DNA of 43,272 nucleotides, taken from contig JAHBXY010000071.1 in NCBI GenBank assembly GCA_019636275.1, forward strand, positions 1-43,272, read 5' to 3'. This stretch comes from Planctomycetota bacterium. Its GTDB lineage: Bacteria > Planctomycetota > J058. The position numbers were made by a program, and so were the translations under genes. This document shows, piece after piece, positions 7,682-15,666 of this stretch (positions within the stretch are counted from its first letter, which is position 1; each line of letters begins with the position of its first letter). The notes under the pieces are model-generated. The model was not told where the DNA came from. It did not search any database and saw only the letters and a list, made by a program, of their open reading frames with translations.

Positions 7682-7833
7682 CGGACCTCCGCGTCCAGGT
7701 CATAGTCCCGTCCGGCGCCCGGCGCCAGGCGAGGCCCGCGGCGGGTCACGGGTGGCTCGCCCCCGTCGTCGCGGCAGGCGCGCGGCGCGGCCTCGCGGTT
7801 GCACGCGGGCGACGGCTGGGGGGCGGAGGCGCC

Positions 7834-8205
7834 ATGGCGTCCCCTGGCCCGCGGCGGGTCCTCGTCGTCGAGGACGACCCCGACCTGCGCGAGGCGCTGT
7901 GCGAGCTCCTCTCCGACCGCCACGCCGAGGCGCACGGCGTCGCCGACGGCCAGCAGGCGGTCTACTACCTGATGGCCGAGCCGGCCCCGCGCGCGATCGT
8001 GCTCGACCTGCGCCTGCCCCTGATCAACGGCTGGGACCTGCTCGCGTGGCTGCGCGGCGAGCCCGCCTGCCGCGACGTCCCGGTGGTCGTCGTCTCGGGC
8101 GCCCCGATCGAGCGCCTCGAGCTGGCGCTCGACCACGCCCCGATCGCGTGGCTGCAGAAGCCGATCGACCCGCGCGCCCTGCGCCAGGTCGTGGCGGCGC
8201 TCTGA
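7834..8205 (+). CDS. Single-domain response regulator (receiver)
   Basis: A 123-residue stand-alone receiver domain: acidic pair in VLVVEDDPDLREAL, phospho-acceptor Asp in IVLDLRLPLINGW, the Thr/Ser position in VVVVSGAP and the conserved Lys in WLQKPID. It has no output domain, so it would act by protein contact, as CheY-type or phosphorelay intermediates do. No kinase gene is adjacent; the neighbours are the divergent RING/FGE protein and, downstream, a 356-base gap. The start codon is the ATG at 7834, with GGGGGGCGGAGGC ahead of it. Confidence 0.9.
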   Translation: MASPGPRRVLVVEDDPDLREALCELLSDRHAEAHGVADGQQAVYYLMAEPAPRAIVLDLRLPLINGWDLLAWLRGEPACRDVPVVVVSGAPIERLELALDHAPIAWLQKPIDPRALRQVVAAL

Positions 8206-8561
8206 CGCCCGACGAGGCTCCAGCGGCAGCACCACGCTCGGCCTCCTGCGATCGCTCGCCCCTCGTGAGCGCGTCACCCATCGCGAAGCGATCACTTCTC
8301 GGGCTCGGAGAGGTCCGGGACGGGGACCGCCTCCACGCTCTTCCTCGGTGTCCTCCGCGGCCCGCGGCGAGGTCCGGCTTCCCGGACCGCTGGCCGATAC
8401 GTGGCCGAATCGCCGCGCCGGCGCGCGGCCTCCGCACGCCTGTAGTGCTGATCCCGCACCGGGTTGCGGTGCCGCCCGCCGGCCTGGCACAGTCCGCGGT
8501 CGCACGCGCGGGACCGGCGCCTCGTTCGCAACGTCCACCCGCCCGGCAGCCGGAGCACGCG
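8206..8561. other. Intergenic region of 356 bases without a recognisable gene
   Basis: No supported reading frame. Near 8270-8295 there is a small imperfect palindrome (ATCGCGAAGCGAT), and the first part has loose resemblance to the tails of the dispersed palindromic repeats, but not enough to call a copy. No convincing promoter for the downstream lipoprotein gene was identified. Confidence 0.5.
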
Positions 8562-10634
8562 ATGACCCGACCCTCCCTCCTCTTCGCCGCCGCGCTCCTG
8601 GCGGTCGCCGCCTCGGGCTGCGGCGGCGGCGGCAGCGGCCGCGCCGCGCCCGCCGCCACGGCATCGACGACCGCGCCGACGACGTCGACGACGACGTCGA
8701 CGTCGACGTCGACGTCGACGACCCCGGGCACCCCGGCGCTCGATGTCGCGGCCCTCGTCGCCGGCTACGAGGCGCGGCGCGCGGCCTACCTGGCCCACTC
8801 GGCGACCGGCGGCGGCCACTACGCCCAGCTCGCGCGCCTCGAGCTGGGGCTGCCGATCGACCGGCGGTCGCTCGACGAGCTGGTCGACTTCATCGCCTCG
8901 CGCCGCGACACGGCCGACTTCGGCGCCACGGCGCTCGTGCGCCTGCTCTACCTCCACGGCGCGAACCCCGCCCTGCCGCAGGACTGGCGCGACCGCGCCG
9001 AGCGCACGCTCCTCGGCTGGCGCTACTGGCTCGACCAGCCCGGCCGCGACGGCATGGTCTTCTGGTCCGAGAACCACGTGATCATGTTCGCGGCGGCCGA
9101 GTACCTCGTCGGCGCGCGCCATCCGCAGGAGGTGTTCACCAACGCCGGCCTCACCGGCGCCGAGCACGCGCGGCGCGGCCGCGCGCGCGTCGAGCGCTGG
9201 CTCGACGAGCGCCTGCGCTTCGGCTTCAGCGAGTGGTGCTCGCCCGTCTACTACCCGCACGACGTGGCGCCGCTGCTGAACCTGATCGACTTCGCGCCGC
9301 ACCCCGAGGTCGCCGCGCGCGCCGCCATGGTCCTCGACCTCCTGCTCCTCGACCTCGCGCGCCTCACGCAGCAGGGCAGCTTCGGCGTCACCGCCGGGCG
9401 CGCCTACGCCCAGCACAAGCTCTCCGGCCGCGGGCAGTCGATCGGCGACCTGATCGAGGTCCTGTTCGGCACGCGCGGCGGCTTCCAGCGCGTGGGGAGC
9501 ACGGCGGCGACGCAGTTCGCCACCTCGCGCGCCTACCGCCCGCCGCACGTGCTCCTGGCGATCGGCCGCGACGAGGCCCGCCCGCGCCGCGTCGAGCGCG
9601 CCCGCGCCGGCTTGCGCTTCGGCGAGGGGCCGGCCGAGGGGATCGGCTTCACCTCGCTCGACGACGGCGTCTTCTGGTGGGCGCAGGGCGGCTACATGGC
9701 CCCCGAGGCGATCGGCCTCAGCCGGCGCATGATCGAGGCCTGGGGCCTGTGGGACCATCCGGCCTTCTCGCCCCTGCGCCCGCTGCGCCACGCGCCCGAG
9801 CCCCTGCTCGTGGGCCTGTCGCAGGCGCTCGGCCCGGCGTCGCGCGGGAGCATGCTCGGCGGCGCGAACATCTACGCCTTCAAGACGCCCGACGCCATGC
9901 TCTCGTCGGTCGTCCACTACGCGCCGGGGCGCGTCGGCTTCCAGCAGCACGCCTGGCAGGCGACGCTCGACCAGGACGCGCTGGTGTTCACCACCGCGCC
10001 GGGCAACCTCGGCCACGACGGGCCGACGCACTGGACCGGCAGCGCCTCGCTCCCGCAGATCTCGCAGTGGGAGGGCGTGGCCCTGATCCTCTACGACCCG
10101 CCGCCCGGCGTGCGCGCCGTGTTCGCCGAGGAGACCCACGCCATGTTCCCGCGGGCCGGCTTCGACGAGGTCGTCGAGCGCGCGGGCTGGGTGTTCGGGC
10201 GCAAGGGGCAGGGCTACGTCGCCCTCTACTCGGCGCAGCCGGCCTACTGGCGCGCCTACGGCCCCGACGTCGGGCGCGAGCTCGTGGCCCCCGGGGCCCG
10301 CAACGCCTGGCTGTGCCAGGTCGGGCGCGAGGCCGACGACGGCCCGTTCGACGCGTTCGTCGACGCCGTGGCCCGCGCCCGCGTCGACGTGCAGGGGCTC
10401 GCCCACGGCGACCTCACGGTCGAGTTCGACGCCCCCGGCGTCGGCCACCTGCGCATGCGCTGGGGCGAGCGGGCGACGCTCGACGGTCGGGCGCTCCACG
10501 TCGACGACTTCCCGCGCCTCGACGGCCCCTACGCCAGGCAGGCCTGGGGCGAGCGCCGCCTCGAGGTGCGCCACGCCGGCCTCTCGCTCACGCACGACCA
10601 CCGCACCGGCGTCCGCGCCGGGGAGGGCCTGTGA
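8562..10634 (+). CDS. Lipoprotein, polysaccharide-lyase-like (helical toroid) protein
   Basis: 690 residues. The signal peptide ends in the lipobox A-A-S-G-C (MTRPSLLFAAALLAVAASGC) followed by GGGG, then a Ser/Thr-rich linker (residues 34-57) encoded by a GTCGAC-type hexanucleotide repeat. The body begins with helical segments (LDELVDFIASRRDTADFGAT, WSENHVIMFAAAEYLVG, RARVERWLDERLRFGFSEWC, SPVYYPHDVAPLLNLIDFA) like (alpha/alpha) toroid polysaccharide lyases, and continues into a beta-rich half with HYAPGRVGFQQHAWQATLD. The overlap with a GH88/GH105 hydrolase, an enzyme that acts on lyase products, makes a lyase or a related uronan-processing role plausible. No specific lyase family can be assigned and no catalytic residues are certain. 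It is predicted to be surface- or periplasm-anchored. Confidence 0.72.
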   Translation: MTRPSLLFAAALLAVAASGCGGGGSGRAAPAATASTTAPTTSTTTSTSTSTSTTPGTPALDVAALVAGYEARRAAYLAHSATGGGHYAQLARLELGLPIDRRSLDELVDFIASRRDTADFGATALVRLLYLHGANPALPQDWRDRAERTLLGWRYWLDQPGRDGMVFWSENHVIMFAAAEYLVGARHPQEVFTNAGLTGAEHARRGRARVERWLDERLRFGFSEWCSPVYYPHDVAPLLNLIDFAPHPEVAARAAMVLDLLLLDLARLTQQGSFGVTAGRAYAQHKLSGRGQSIGDLIEVLFGTRGGFQRVGSTAATQFATSRAYRPPHVLLAIGRDEARPRRVERARAGLRFGEGPAEGIGFTSLDDGVFWWAQGGYMAPEAIGLSRRMIEAWGLWDHPAFSPLRPLRHAPEPLLVGLSQALGPASRGSMLGGANIYAFKTPDAMLSSVVHYAPGRVGFQQHAWQATLDQDALVFTTAPGNLGHDGPTHWTGSASLPQISQWEGVALILYDPPPGVRAVFAEETHAMFPRAGFDEVVERAGWVFGRKGQGYVALYSAQPAYWRAYGPDVGRELVAPGARNAWLCQVGREADDGPFDAFVDAVARARVDVQGLAHGDLTVEFDAPGVGHLRMRWGERATLDGRALHVDDFPRLDGPYARQAWGERRLEVRHAGLSLTHDHRTGVRAGEGL

Positions 10635-12019
10635 CCGTCCGCGCCGCCCTGGCCCTGCTCGTCCTGGTCGCGCCCGCCGCGCGCGCGCTCGAGGTCGTGG
10701 CCCCGCGCGACGGCGGCGTCGTCCTGGGCGCCCACGCGCCGGTCGAGGTCTCGGGCGCGTCGGCGCCGCCGCAGGTGGTGCTCGACGGCCGCCCCGTCGC
10801 CGCCGCCTGGGCGCCGCTCGGGCGCGGCCGCTGGTTCGCCGACGTGGCCGTGGCCGCCCCCGGCGCGCACGTCCTCGAGGTCACGGTCGGTGGCGCGCGC
10901 GCGCGGGCGCGCTTCAGCAGCCACCTGGCGACCTCGGTCGACGCGGGCGACCGCGTGCTCGCCCGCACCCTGGCGACGAAGCGCGCGCGGGACCTGGGCT
11001 GGGGCTGGGGCCCGGCCGTGCTCCTCTACGGCGTGCAGCGCTTCGGCGCCGCCTCCCCGCAGGCGGCGCGCGCGCACGACCTCCTGCGCGACTACCACGC
11101 CCACCACGCCGCCCGCGGCCTGCCGAAGATCGACCACCCCGACCGCTGCCCGCCGGCGCTCACCGGCTTGGGCCTCCTGCGCGACCACGGCGACCGCACG
11201 GGCGAGGCGACCGCGGCGCAGGTCGCCGACTACCTGCGGCGCGAGCGGCGCAACGCCCTGGGCGCGATCGACCACCTCGGCAGCCGGAGCACGCTGCGCA
11301 CGCTGACCTCGCTCTCGGGCGGGCTCGGCCTGTTCACCCGCCGCTGGGTGGACTCGATCTGGCTCGACTCGCTGTTCATGTACGCGCTGTTCGCCGCCCA
11401 GTGGGGCGCCCACACGGGCGACGCCGCCCTGCGCGACTTCGGCCTGGCCCAGCCGGGGATCTTCGCCCGCGTCCTGCAGGACCCGCGCACCGGCCTGCAC
11501 CTCCACGCCTGGGACCTGCGGCGCGGCCAGCCCGTGGGCGAGCTGTGGCTGCGCGGCAACGGCTGGGTGGCCGCGGCGATCGTCGACATGCTCGAGGTCG
11601 CGCCAGCGGGCGATCCGCGGCGGGCCGAGCTCGAGGCGATCCTCCGCCCGCTCCTGCAGGGGCTCGCCGACACGCAGGACGCGGCCGGCCTGTGGCCGAC
11701 GCTCCTCGACCGGCCCGACACCTACCAGGAGGCCTCGGGCTCGGCGCTGGCCGCCTACGCCATGGCCAAGGCGGCGCGCCTGGGTGTCGCGCCGGCGGCC
11801 CTGCGCGACCGCGCGCGGCCGACCCTGCGCTCGCTGACGGCGCGGCTGCGCCCGCGGCCGGTCGGCATGTCCGTGACGGGGACCTCGATCGCGACGAACG
11901 CCTGGCCTGGGCCGACCTGGTACCGGCTCACGCCACGCCGCGACGACGTCGACTGGGGCGTCGGGGCGTTCCTGCTCCTCGCCCACGAGCTGCGCGACCA
12001 GCGCTGGGACGCCCCCTGA
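10631..12019 (+). CDS. GH88/GH105-family unsaturated glycuronyl hydrolase-like protein
   Basis: 462 residues, GTG start at 10631 overlapping the upstream stop (GTGA), with GGAGGG ahead. The signal peptide is VTVRAALALLVLVAPAARAL. A short beta domain (about 22-95) precedes an (alpha/alpha)6 barrel with family landmarks: KRARDLGWGWGPAVLLYGV, RRWVDSIWLDSLFMYALFAA, LHLHAWDLRRGQPVGELWLR, RGNGWVAAAIVDMLE, TQDAAGLWPTLLDRP and YQEASGSALAAYAMAK. Enzymes of GH88/GH105 remove the terminal unsaturated uronic acid left by polysaccharide lyases, by hydrating the double bond. The Asp residues in WVDSIWLDSLFM are the likely catalytic site by family analogy. It works with the preceding lipoprotein as a two-gene degradation unit. 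Confidence 0.82.
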   Translation: MTVRAALALLVLVAPAARALEVVAPRDGGVVLGAHAPVEVSGASAPPQVVLDGRPVAAAWAPLGRGRWFADVAVAAPGAHVLEVTVGGARARARFSSHLATSVDAGDRVLARTLATKRARDLGWGWGPAVLLYGVQRFGAASPQAARAHDLLRDYHAHHAARGLPKIDHPDRCPPALTGLGLLRDHGDRTGEATAAQVADYLRRERRNALGAIDHLGSRSTLRTLTSLSGGLGLFTRRWVDSIWLDSLFMYALFAAQWGAHTGDAALRDFGLAQPGIFARVLQDPRTGLHLHAWDLRRGQPVGELWLRGNGWVAAAIVDMLEVAPAGDPRRAELEAILRPLLQGLADTQDAAGLWPTLLDRPDTYQEASGSALAAYAMAKAARLGVAPAALRDRARPTLRSLTARLRPRPVGMSVTGTSIATNAWPGPTWYRLTPRRDDVDWGVGAFLLLAHELRDQRWDAP

Positions 12020-12026
12020 CGAGCGG

Positions 12027-12065
12027 CTGTCCGGAACGGCCTGTCCGTAACTGATCTGTCCGGAA
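12027..12065 (+). repeat. Three direct repeats CTGTCCGNAA
   Basis: CTGTCCGGAA (12027-12036), CTGTCCGTAA (12041-12050) and CTGTCCGGAA (12056-12065), spaced 14 and 15 bases start to start, lie just after the stop of the GH88/105 gene. This looks like an iterated protein-binding site or decay of a small mobile element. A related string (GATCTGTCC) occurs near 412 at the end of repeat copy A. Confidence 0.5.
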
Positions 12066-12071
12066 TGAGAA

Positions 12072-12115
12072 GCGGGCGAGAGAGCTGTGGGGGGGAAGTT
12101 CGCTCTCTCGCCCGC
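12072..12115 (+). terminator. Strong hairpin, probable terminator of the lyase/GH105 pair
   Basis: GCGGGCGAGAGAGC (12072-12085) is repeated inverted at 12102-12115, a perfect 14-bp stem with a 16-base G-rich loop, 53 bases after the stop codon. There is no U-tract, so termination would depend on the stem alone or on Rho, or it protects the mRNA 3' end. Confidence 0.6.
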
Positions 12116-12752
12116 GAAGTTGTAGAGGCGACCATCCCCTCAGCGCATGGCGTGCCACGACCTCGTGACCGGGCCGATAGGGGTTGTGCCGGCGCGACGC
12201 GAGGATTCTCGCGCGCTCGCGGACGGCCTCCGCGGAGCCGGATCTCCTGCCCCTGACGGAACCTGCGGGCCACGGGGTAGACCCCTGAGCCGCGGGTTCT
12301 CCACAAGCGTACGTGGAGGATGTGGAAAGGGTGTGATTCCGCGCGTTTGCGGGAGATTCCGCACCATCTCGGGTCGTGAGACACCGCTGTCACTGGAGTT
12401 AGTAACGGACTTCCCTGTGAGGTAAGTTTCCCATCATGCGACATGGGGAGTCCGCGGTCGTCCTGACGGCCGCCATCTTCAGCGGCGGCTTCGCCGCCCT
12501 CTGCGTCCTCCGAGAGCTGCTGGTGCGCTAGATCCAGCCGCCGCCCGGAGTTCCTTCACGCCGCGCCCCTGCGACGGCCAGCGCTCGGACCGCACCCCTG
12601 TCAAAGTGGCACCCCGCCTCACGCGGCAAGCCGCACCCCCGCAGGCGCTTACGCTCCGGCATGCCGCCTGCAAGTGGGTCCGGGGCGCCCGACCGGCGGG
12701 CGCCTTCGATCACAACCATCGAATTCTACTGGAGTTGTAGGAGGAGCTCCCC
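12116..12752. other. Long intergenic region upstream of hsp20
   Basis: About 640 bases with noticeably lower G+C than the coding DNA around it and no long reading frame. It holds a possible 31-codon frame (12436-12531) and two near-identical strings, ACTGGAGTTAGTA (12392-12404) and ACTGGAGTTGTAG (12728-12740), the second forming the hsp20 leader. Imperfect inverted repeats occur near 12300-12335 (TCCAC ... GTGGA). It could host a noncoding RNA or regulatory sites for heat-shock expression, but nothing specific can be named. Confidence 0.45.
12436..12531 (+). CDS. Possible 31-aa hydrophobic peptide
   Basis: ATG at 12436, stop TAG at 12529. Sequence begins MRHGESAVVLTAAIFSGGFA and ends with CVLRELLVR, giving one short transmembrane-like segment with basic ends. 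Upstream GAGGTAAG (12419-12426) could serve as a ribosome-binding site, ending 9 bases before the ATG. Frames this short arise by chance, so this is a candidate only. Confidence 0.3.
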   Translation: MRHGESAVVLTAAIFSGGFAALCVLRELLVR

Positions 12753-13205
12753 ATGCGGAGGACCCTGACCGGCCCACGCCTCGGGCCCCTGTTCACCGAG
12801 CTGTTCGACCTGCCCCCGCTGACCGCGCCCGCCGTGCGGCCGGTCGAGACCCGCGAGACCGACGCGGAGTATCAGGTGCGCTGCGAGCTGCCCGGCTTCC
12901 GACCCGACGAGGTGGACGTCCAGCTCACCGCCGACGTGCTGACGATCCGCGCCCGCACGGCGCCGCCCGCCGGCGGCGCGGCCGGCGCCTGGCCGCGCCG
13001 CGAGCAGCAGGTGCAGCAGGCGATCCGCTTCGAGCGGCCGATCGACGCCGACCAGGTGCAGGCCGAGCTGAGCCACGGCGTGCTGCACCTGCGCCTGCCC
13101 AAGAGCCAGGCGGCCCGCCCGCGGCGGATCGACGTCCGCGCCGGCGCCACGACGCCGGCCACGCCGTCGCTCGAGCACCGGCCCGACGCCGCGCCGCAGG
13201 GCTGA
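12753..13205 (+). CDS. Small heat-shock protein, Hsp20 family
   Basis: 150 residues with the alpha-crystallin domain (about 30-131): ETDAEYQVRCELPGFRPDEV, DVQLTADVLTIRARTAP, QQAIRFERPIDADQVQAELS and the A-x-L/GVL signature HGVLHLRLPKSQ. A strong ribosome-binding site (AGGAGGAG at 12739-12746) sits just upstream of the ATG. Hsp20 proteins are ATP-independent cytoplasmic holdases that form oligomers and bind unfolding proteins. The C-terminal I-X-I oligomerisation motif is represented by RRIDVRAG, a weak match. It is single-transcribed, with a bidirectional terminator after it and a long regulatory-looking leader before it. Confidence 0.92.
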   Translation: MRRTLTGPRLGPLFTELFDLPPLTAPAVRPVETRETDAEYQVRCELPGFRPDEVDVQLTADVLTIRARTAPPAGGAAGAWPRREQQVQQAIRFERPIDADQVQAELSHGVLHLRLPKSQAARPRRIDVRAGATTPATPSLEHRPDAAPQG

Positions 13206-13217
13206 TCGAGCGCTCGC

Positions 13218-13244
13218 GGGGCGGAGGGGCACGCCCTCCGCCCC
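13218..13244. terminator. Bidirectional terminator between convergent genes
   Basis: GGGGCGGAGGG (13218-13228) pairs perfectly with CCCTCCGCCCC (13234-13244) across a 5-base loop. It lies between the hsp20 stop (13205) and the stop of the convergent glycosyltransferase (13248), so it can serve both. Confidence 0.75.
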
Positions 13245-13247
13245 TGC

Positions 13248-14522
13248 TCAGGCCGCCGCCGACGCGGGCACTCGCCCGGCGCGGGCCGCGACGTCGTGGG
13301 CCTCGATCGCCTCGAGCGTCCAGGCGGCCCGGCGCCGGTGCCAGGCGTCGAGGGCGTGGTGGCGGCCGGCGCGGTGGGCCGCGCGCGCGAGCTGCGCCAG
13401 GCGCTCGCCGTCACGGGCGAGGTCGGCGAGGGCGCGGGCGGCCGCGTCGACGTCGGCGACCCGCACGGCGAGCGCCGCGCCGTCCTCCTCGACGTGCTGC
13501 CGGAGCGTCTCGCTCGCGTAGCCGACGGTCGGCAGCCCGGCCGCGAAGCCGTCGAGCACCTCGCGGCCGGCCTCGTCGCCCGTCGATGTGACCAGGAGCA
13601 CGTCGTAGCCGGCCAGCCGGCGCGCGCGCTCGGCGCCGCTCGCCGGGACGTCGACGAAGCGTACCGCCGCGCGCAGGCCGAGCGCCGCGACGCGGCTCTC
13701 GAGCCGCCGCCGCTCGACGCCGCGCCCGGCGACGTCGAGCGTCAGCGCGACCCCGCGCTGGCGCGCCAGGCGCAGGACGTCGATCGCGTCGTCGACGCCG
13801 CGGCCGGGCTCGAGCGGCGCGCAGGAGACCGCGCGCAAAGGCTGCCCGGACGCGCGCCCGGCCCGCCGCTCCTCGATCACCGCGGCCGCGACGACGTCGG
13901 CGACGAGGTGCCGCGCCTCGTGGAACGCGCGCGCGTTGCGCGCGTGGCGCGCGTAGCGGCGCTGGACCGCGCCGGCGCGGAGGAGCGTCAGGTCCGCCGT
14001 GCGCGCCGCGTAGCGCGCGGCGCCGTCGAAGACGGTCCCGTACATCTGCGCCGCGACCCGGGCCACGGCCCCCTCGCGGCGCGCGCGCGCCTCGCGGCGC
14101 GCCACCGGGTCGGCGCCGAGGAAGAACACCGCCGGCCGCTCCTGCCGCCGGGCCTCGCGGAACCCCTCGAAGGCCAGCGGCCGCCACAGGTCCTCGGTCA
14201 GCCCCGCGTGCACGGCGCGCGCGCGGCCGACCCACGCGCGCACGTCGGCGCGCCAGCGCGCGCGCTCGCGCAGCCAGTAGGCGCCCGCCGACGCGCGCAG
14301 GTCGATCGAGGGCAGGAGCCGCAGCCCGTCCTCGTGCTCGACCGCCTCGAGCCCGGCGCCGCCCGCCTCGAGCGGGAGGCTCGGCCCCAGGACCGCGACC
14401 GGCCCCAGCCGGTCCTCGAGCGCCTCGCGCAGGAGCACGAGCGAGCGGCGCCAGCTCGCGCGCAGCCAGGGCCGCACGCCGCCCTCGAGGTAGATCGGCG
14501 CCTGCGTGACGAGGAGGTACAT
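13248..14522 (-). CDS. GT-B glycosyltransferase (GT4-like)
   Basis: 424 residues. The N-terminus MYLLVTQAPIYLEGGVRPWL and C-terminal half with LRAVSCAPLEPGRGVDDAID, VALTLDVAGRGVERRRLESR and AALGLRAAVRFVDVPASGAE fit the nucleotide-sugar-binding half of GT-B enzymes. TGDEAGREVLDGFAAGLPTV matches the E-x7-E-like donor motif of GT4 (pathway E...G-E...E-A-A-G-P-V), and a variable-tail LADLARDGERLAQLARAAH follows. It probably transfers a sugar onto a lipid or polysaccharide acceptor at the inner face of the cytoplasmic membrane. Donor and acceptor are not deducible. Start ATG at 14522, immediately downstream of a strong hairpin that overlaps the usual ribosome-binding region. Confidence 0.82.
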   Translation of the reverse strand: MYLLVTQAPIYLEGGVRPWLRASWRRSLVLLREALEDRLGPVAVLGPSLPLEAGGAGLEAVEHEDGLRLLPSIDLRASAGAYWLRERARWRADVRAWVGRARAVHAGLTEDLWRPLAFEGFREARRQERPAVFFLGADPVARREARARREGAVARVAAQMYGTVFDGAARYAARTADLTLLRAGAVQRRYARHARNARAFHEARHLVADVVAAAVIEERRAGRASGQPLRAVSCAPLEPGRGVDDAIDVLRLARQRGVALTLDVAGRGVERRRLESRVAALGLRAAVRFVDVPASGAERARRLAGYDVLLVTSTGDEAGREVLDGFAAGLPTVGYASETLRQHVEEDGAALAVRVADVDAAARALADLARDGERLAQLARAAHRAGRHHALDAWHRRRAAWTLEAIEAHDVAARAGRVPASAAA

Positions 14523-14524
14523 GG

Positions 14525-14552
14525 GGGCCTCGCCCCTGGCGGGGCAAGGCCC
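14525..14552 (-). promoter_or_regulatory. Hairpin abutting the glycosyltransferase start codon
   Basis: On the minus strand GGGCCTTGCCCC and GGGGCGAGGCCC form a 12-bp stem with one G-U wobble and the 4-base loop GCCA, ending two bases before the ATG. It may terminate transcription from the upstream lipoprotein gene, or mask the ribosome-binding site and so control translation of the glycosyltransferase. Confidence 0.5.
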
Positions 14553-14613
14553 GTGCCCGCCGCAAGCGACGCCGGCGCCTGACGGCCACGTGGGAGGAGC
14601 GGGGACTTTCGCG

Positions 14614-15441
14614 TCAGAGCTTGAAGGAGCGCGTCCCGCCCCCGGGCGACAGCGTCAGCGTTCCCTGGTTGGGGCCCGTGAACAGCAGCGACACGGACAG
14701 GGCGCTGCCGCTGGTGCGCGTGATCACGGCCGTGCCCGCGGAGATGAACCGGGCCGAGGGCGGGTCGACGGCGGAGGCCAGCCCCACGTAGGTGATCGTC
14801 CACGCGCCGCGGGCCGAGCTGGCCACGAAAATCGTGCCGCTCAGGACCAGCGTCCCCGGCGTGCCCGAGAGGGTGAAGGTCACCCCGCTCGTCTGCGCGG
14901 TCGACACGTCGAACCCGTCGTCGGTGGTCACCGACCCGCTGACCGCCCCCGTGCAGGTGGGGCCGCTGATCGTGCAGGCGTAGGTGAGGGTGCCGAACAC
15001 GTCCACGAGGCCCAGGTGGGTCGTCGAAGCGATGAGCGTCTGGAAGCTCACCGACACGGTCGCCGCGGCCCCGCTGCGGACGTAGGTGGCGACCACCAGC
15101 CCCCGCAGCGTGGCCTCGTCGACCCGCGTGCCGGAGGTGCCGAAGTCACCGAAGTCGAGCACCACCGCGCCGTTGGTGGCCGTCCCCGACGTCTGGACCT
15201 GCGGCCGGGCCTGCGGCACCGCGTAGGAGCCCGGCTCCATGGCCGCCAGCGCCGCCTGGAGCGCCAGCTTTCCGGCGGCGTGGCCGATCACGGCCGGCGA
15301 GTTGACGGCGATCGCCTCGTCGCCGACGTCGAAGAACAGCCCTCGCCGGCGCGAGCCGCCGCAGCCCTCCGCGGCGAGCCCGCCGAGCGCGAGGACGGTG
15401 GCGGCCAAGGCGAAGCGAACGGTCGAGCGGGCGACGTGCAT
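14614..15441 (-). CDS. Putative lipoprotein, beta-rich, Ser/Thr/Gly-rich
   Basis: 275 residues from the ATG at 15441. The signal peptide is MHVARSTVRFALAATVLALG followed by GLAAEGCGGS, a lipobox-like A-E-G-C. The mature protein is a run of beta-prone Thr/Ser-rich segments (VQTSGTATNGAVVLDFGDFG, FGTLTYACTISGPTCTGAVS, TFTLSGTPGTLVLSGTIFV, SALSVSLLFTGPNQGTLTLS) with a Cys pair. It is probably surface-exposed, with a beta-sandwich or barrel. An upstream ATG at 15489 would spoil the signal peptide. A TAGCAT box (15462-15467, minus strand) 20 bases before the start may be its -10. No family recognised. It precedes the glycosyltransferase and is divergent from the GH-A-like lipoprotein. Confidence 0.7.
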   Translation of the reverse strand: MHVARSTVRFALAATVLALGGLAAEGCGGSRRRGLFFDVGDEAIAVNSPAVIGHAAGKLALQAALAAMEPGSYAVPQARPQVQTSGTATNGAVVLDFGDFGTSGTRVDEATLRGLVVATYVRSGAAATVSVSFQTLIASTTHLGLVDVFGTLTYACTISGPTCTGAVSGSVTTDDGFDVSTAQTSGVTFTLSGTPGTLVLSGTIFVASSARGAWTITYVGLASAVDPPSARFISAGTAVITRTSGSALSVSLLFTGPNQGTLTLSPGGGTRSFKL

Positions 15442-15627
15442 GGGTGGTGACCCCCGGTCGAATGCTAACGCGCTGCGCCGCGGGTTCATTCGGACCCCCG
15501 AGGTCGGCCCCCCGCCGCCGACCGCCCCCCGGACTCCGGCGACGCCCCTTCAGGCCCCCCCGCACGGCCGGGAGGCCGCGAGAGGGCTCTCGCAAGCCGC
15601 TGCGGCGAAAGACCTTGACCCTGTGGG

Positions 15628-15657
15628 TTGTCGACCCCTGCCCCAGACCCCTACCCT
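15628..15657 (+). promoter_or_regulatory. Candidate housekeeping promoter TTGTCG-18-TACCCT
   Basis: TTGTCG (15628-15633) and TACCCT (15652-15657) are separated by 18 bases and lie 9 bases before the ATG at 15667, where no ribosome-binding site is visible. This gives a very short leader. Confidence 0.45.
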
Positions 15658-15666
15658 GTGCCCCCC

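Noticed and set aside
8216..8300. Possible diverged copy of the palindromic repeat after the 8205 stop
   Set aside because: Only short matches (CTCGGCCTCC, CACCCATCGCGAAGCG) and no long hairpin; similarity is within what G+C-rich DNA gives by chance.
8485..8500. TGGCAC followed by GCGGT, possible sigma-54 promoter before the 8562 gene
   Set aside because: The -12 part lacks the GC/TTGC core at the required spacing.
8292..10601. A 769-codon minus-strand frame opposite the lyase-like lipoprotein gene
   Set aside because: Same antisense effect; the plus-strand gene has a lipobox, protein-like motifs and overlap with GH88/105.
12298..12308. TTCTCCACA, one mismatch from a DnaA box
   Set aside because: A single site without AT-rich DNA, other boxes or dnaA/dnaN genes; no origin evidence.
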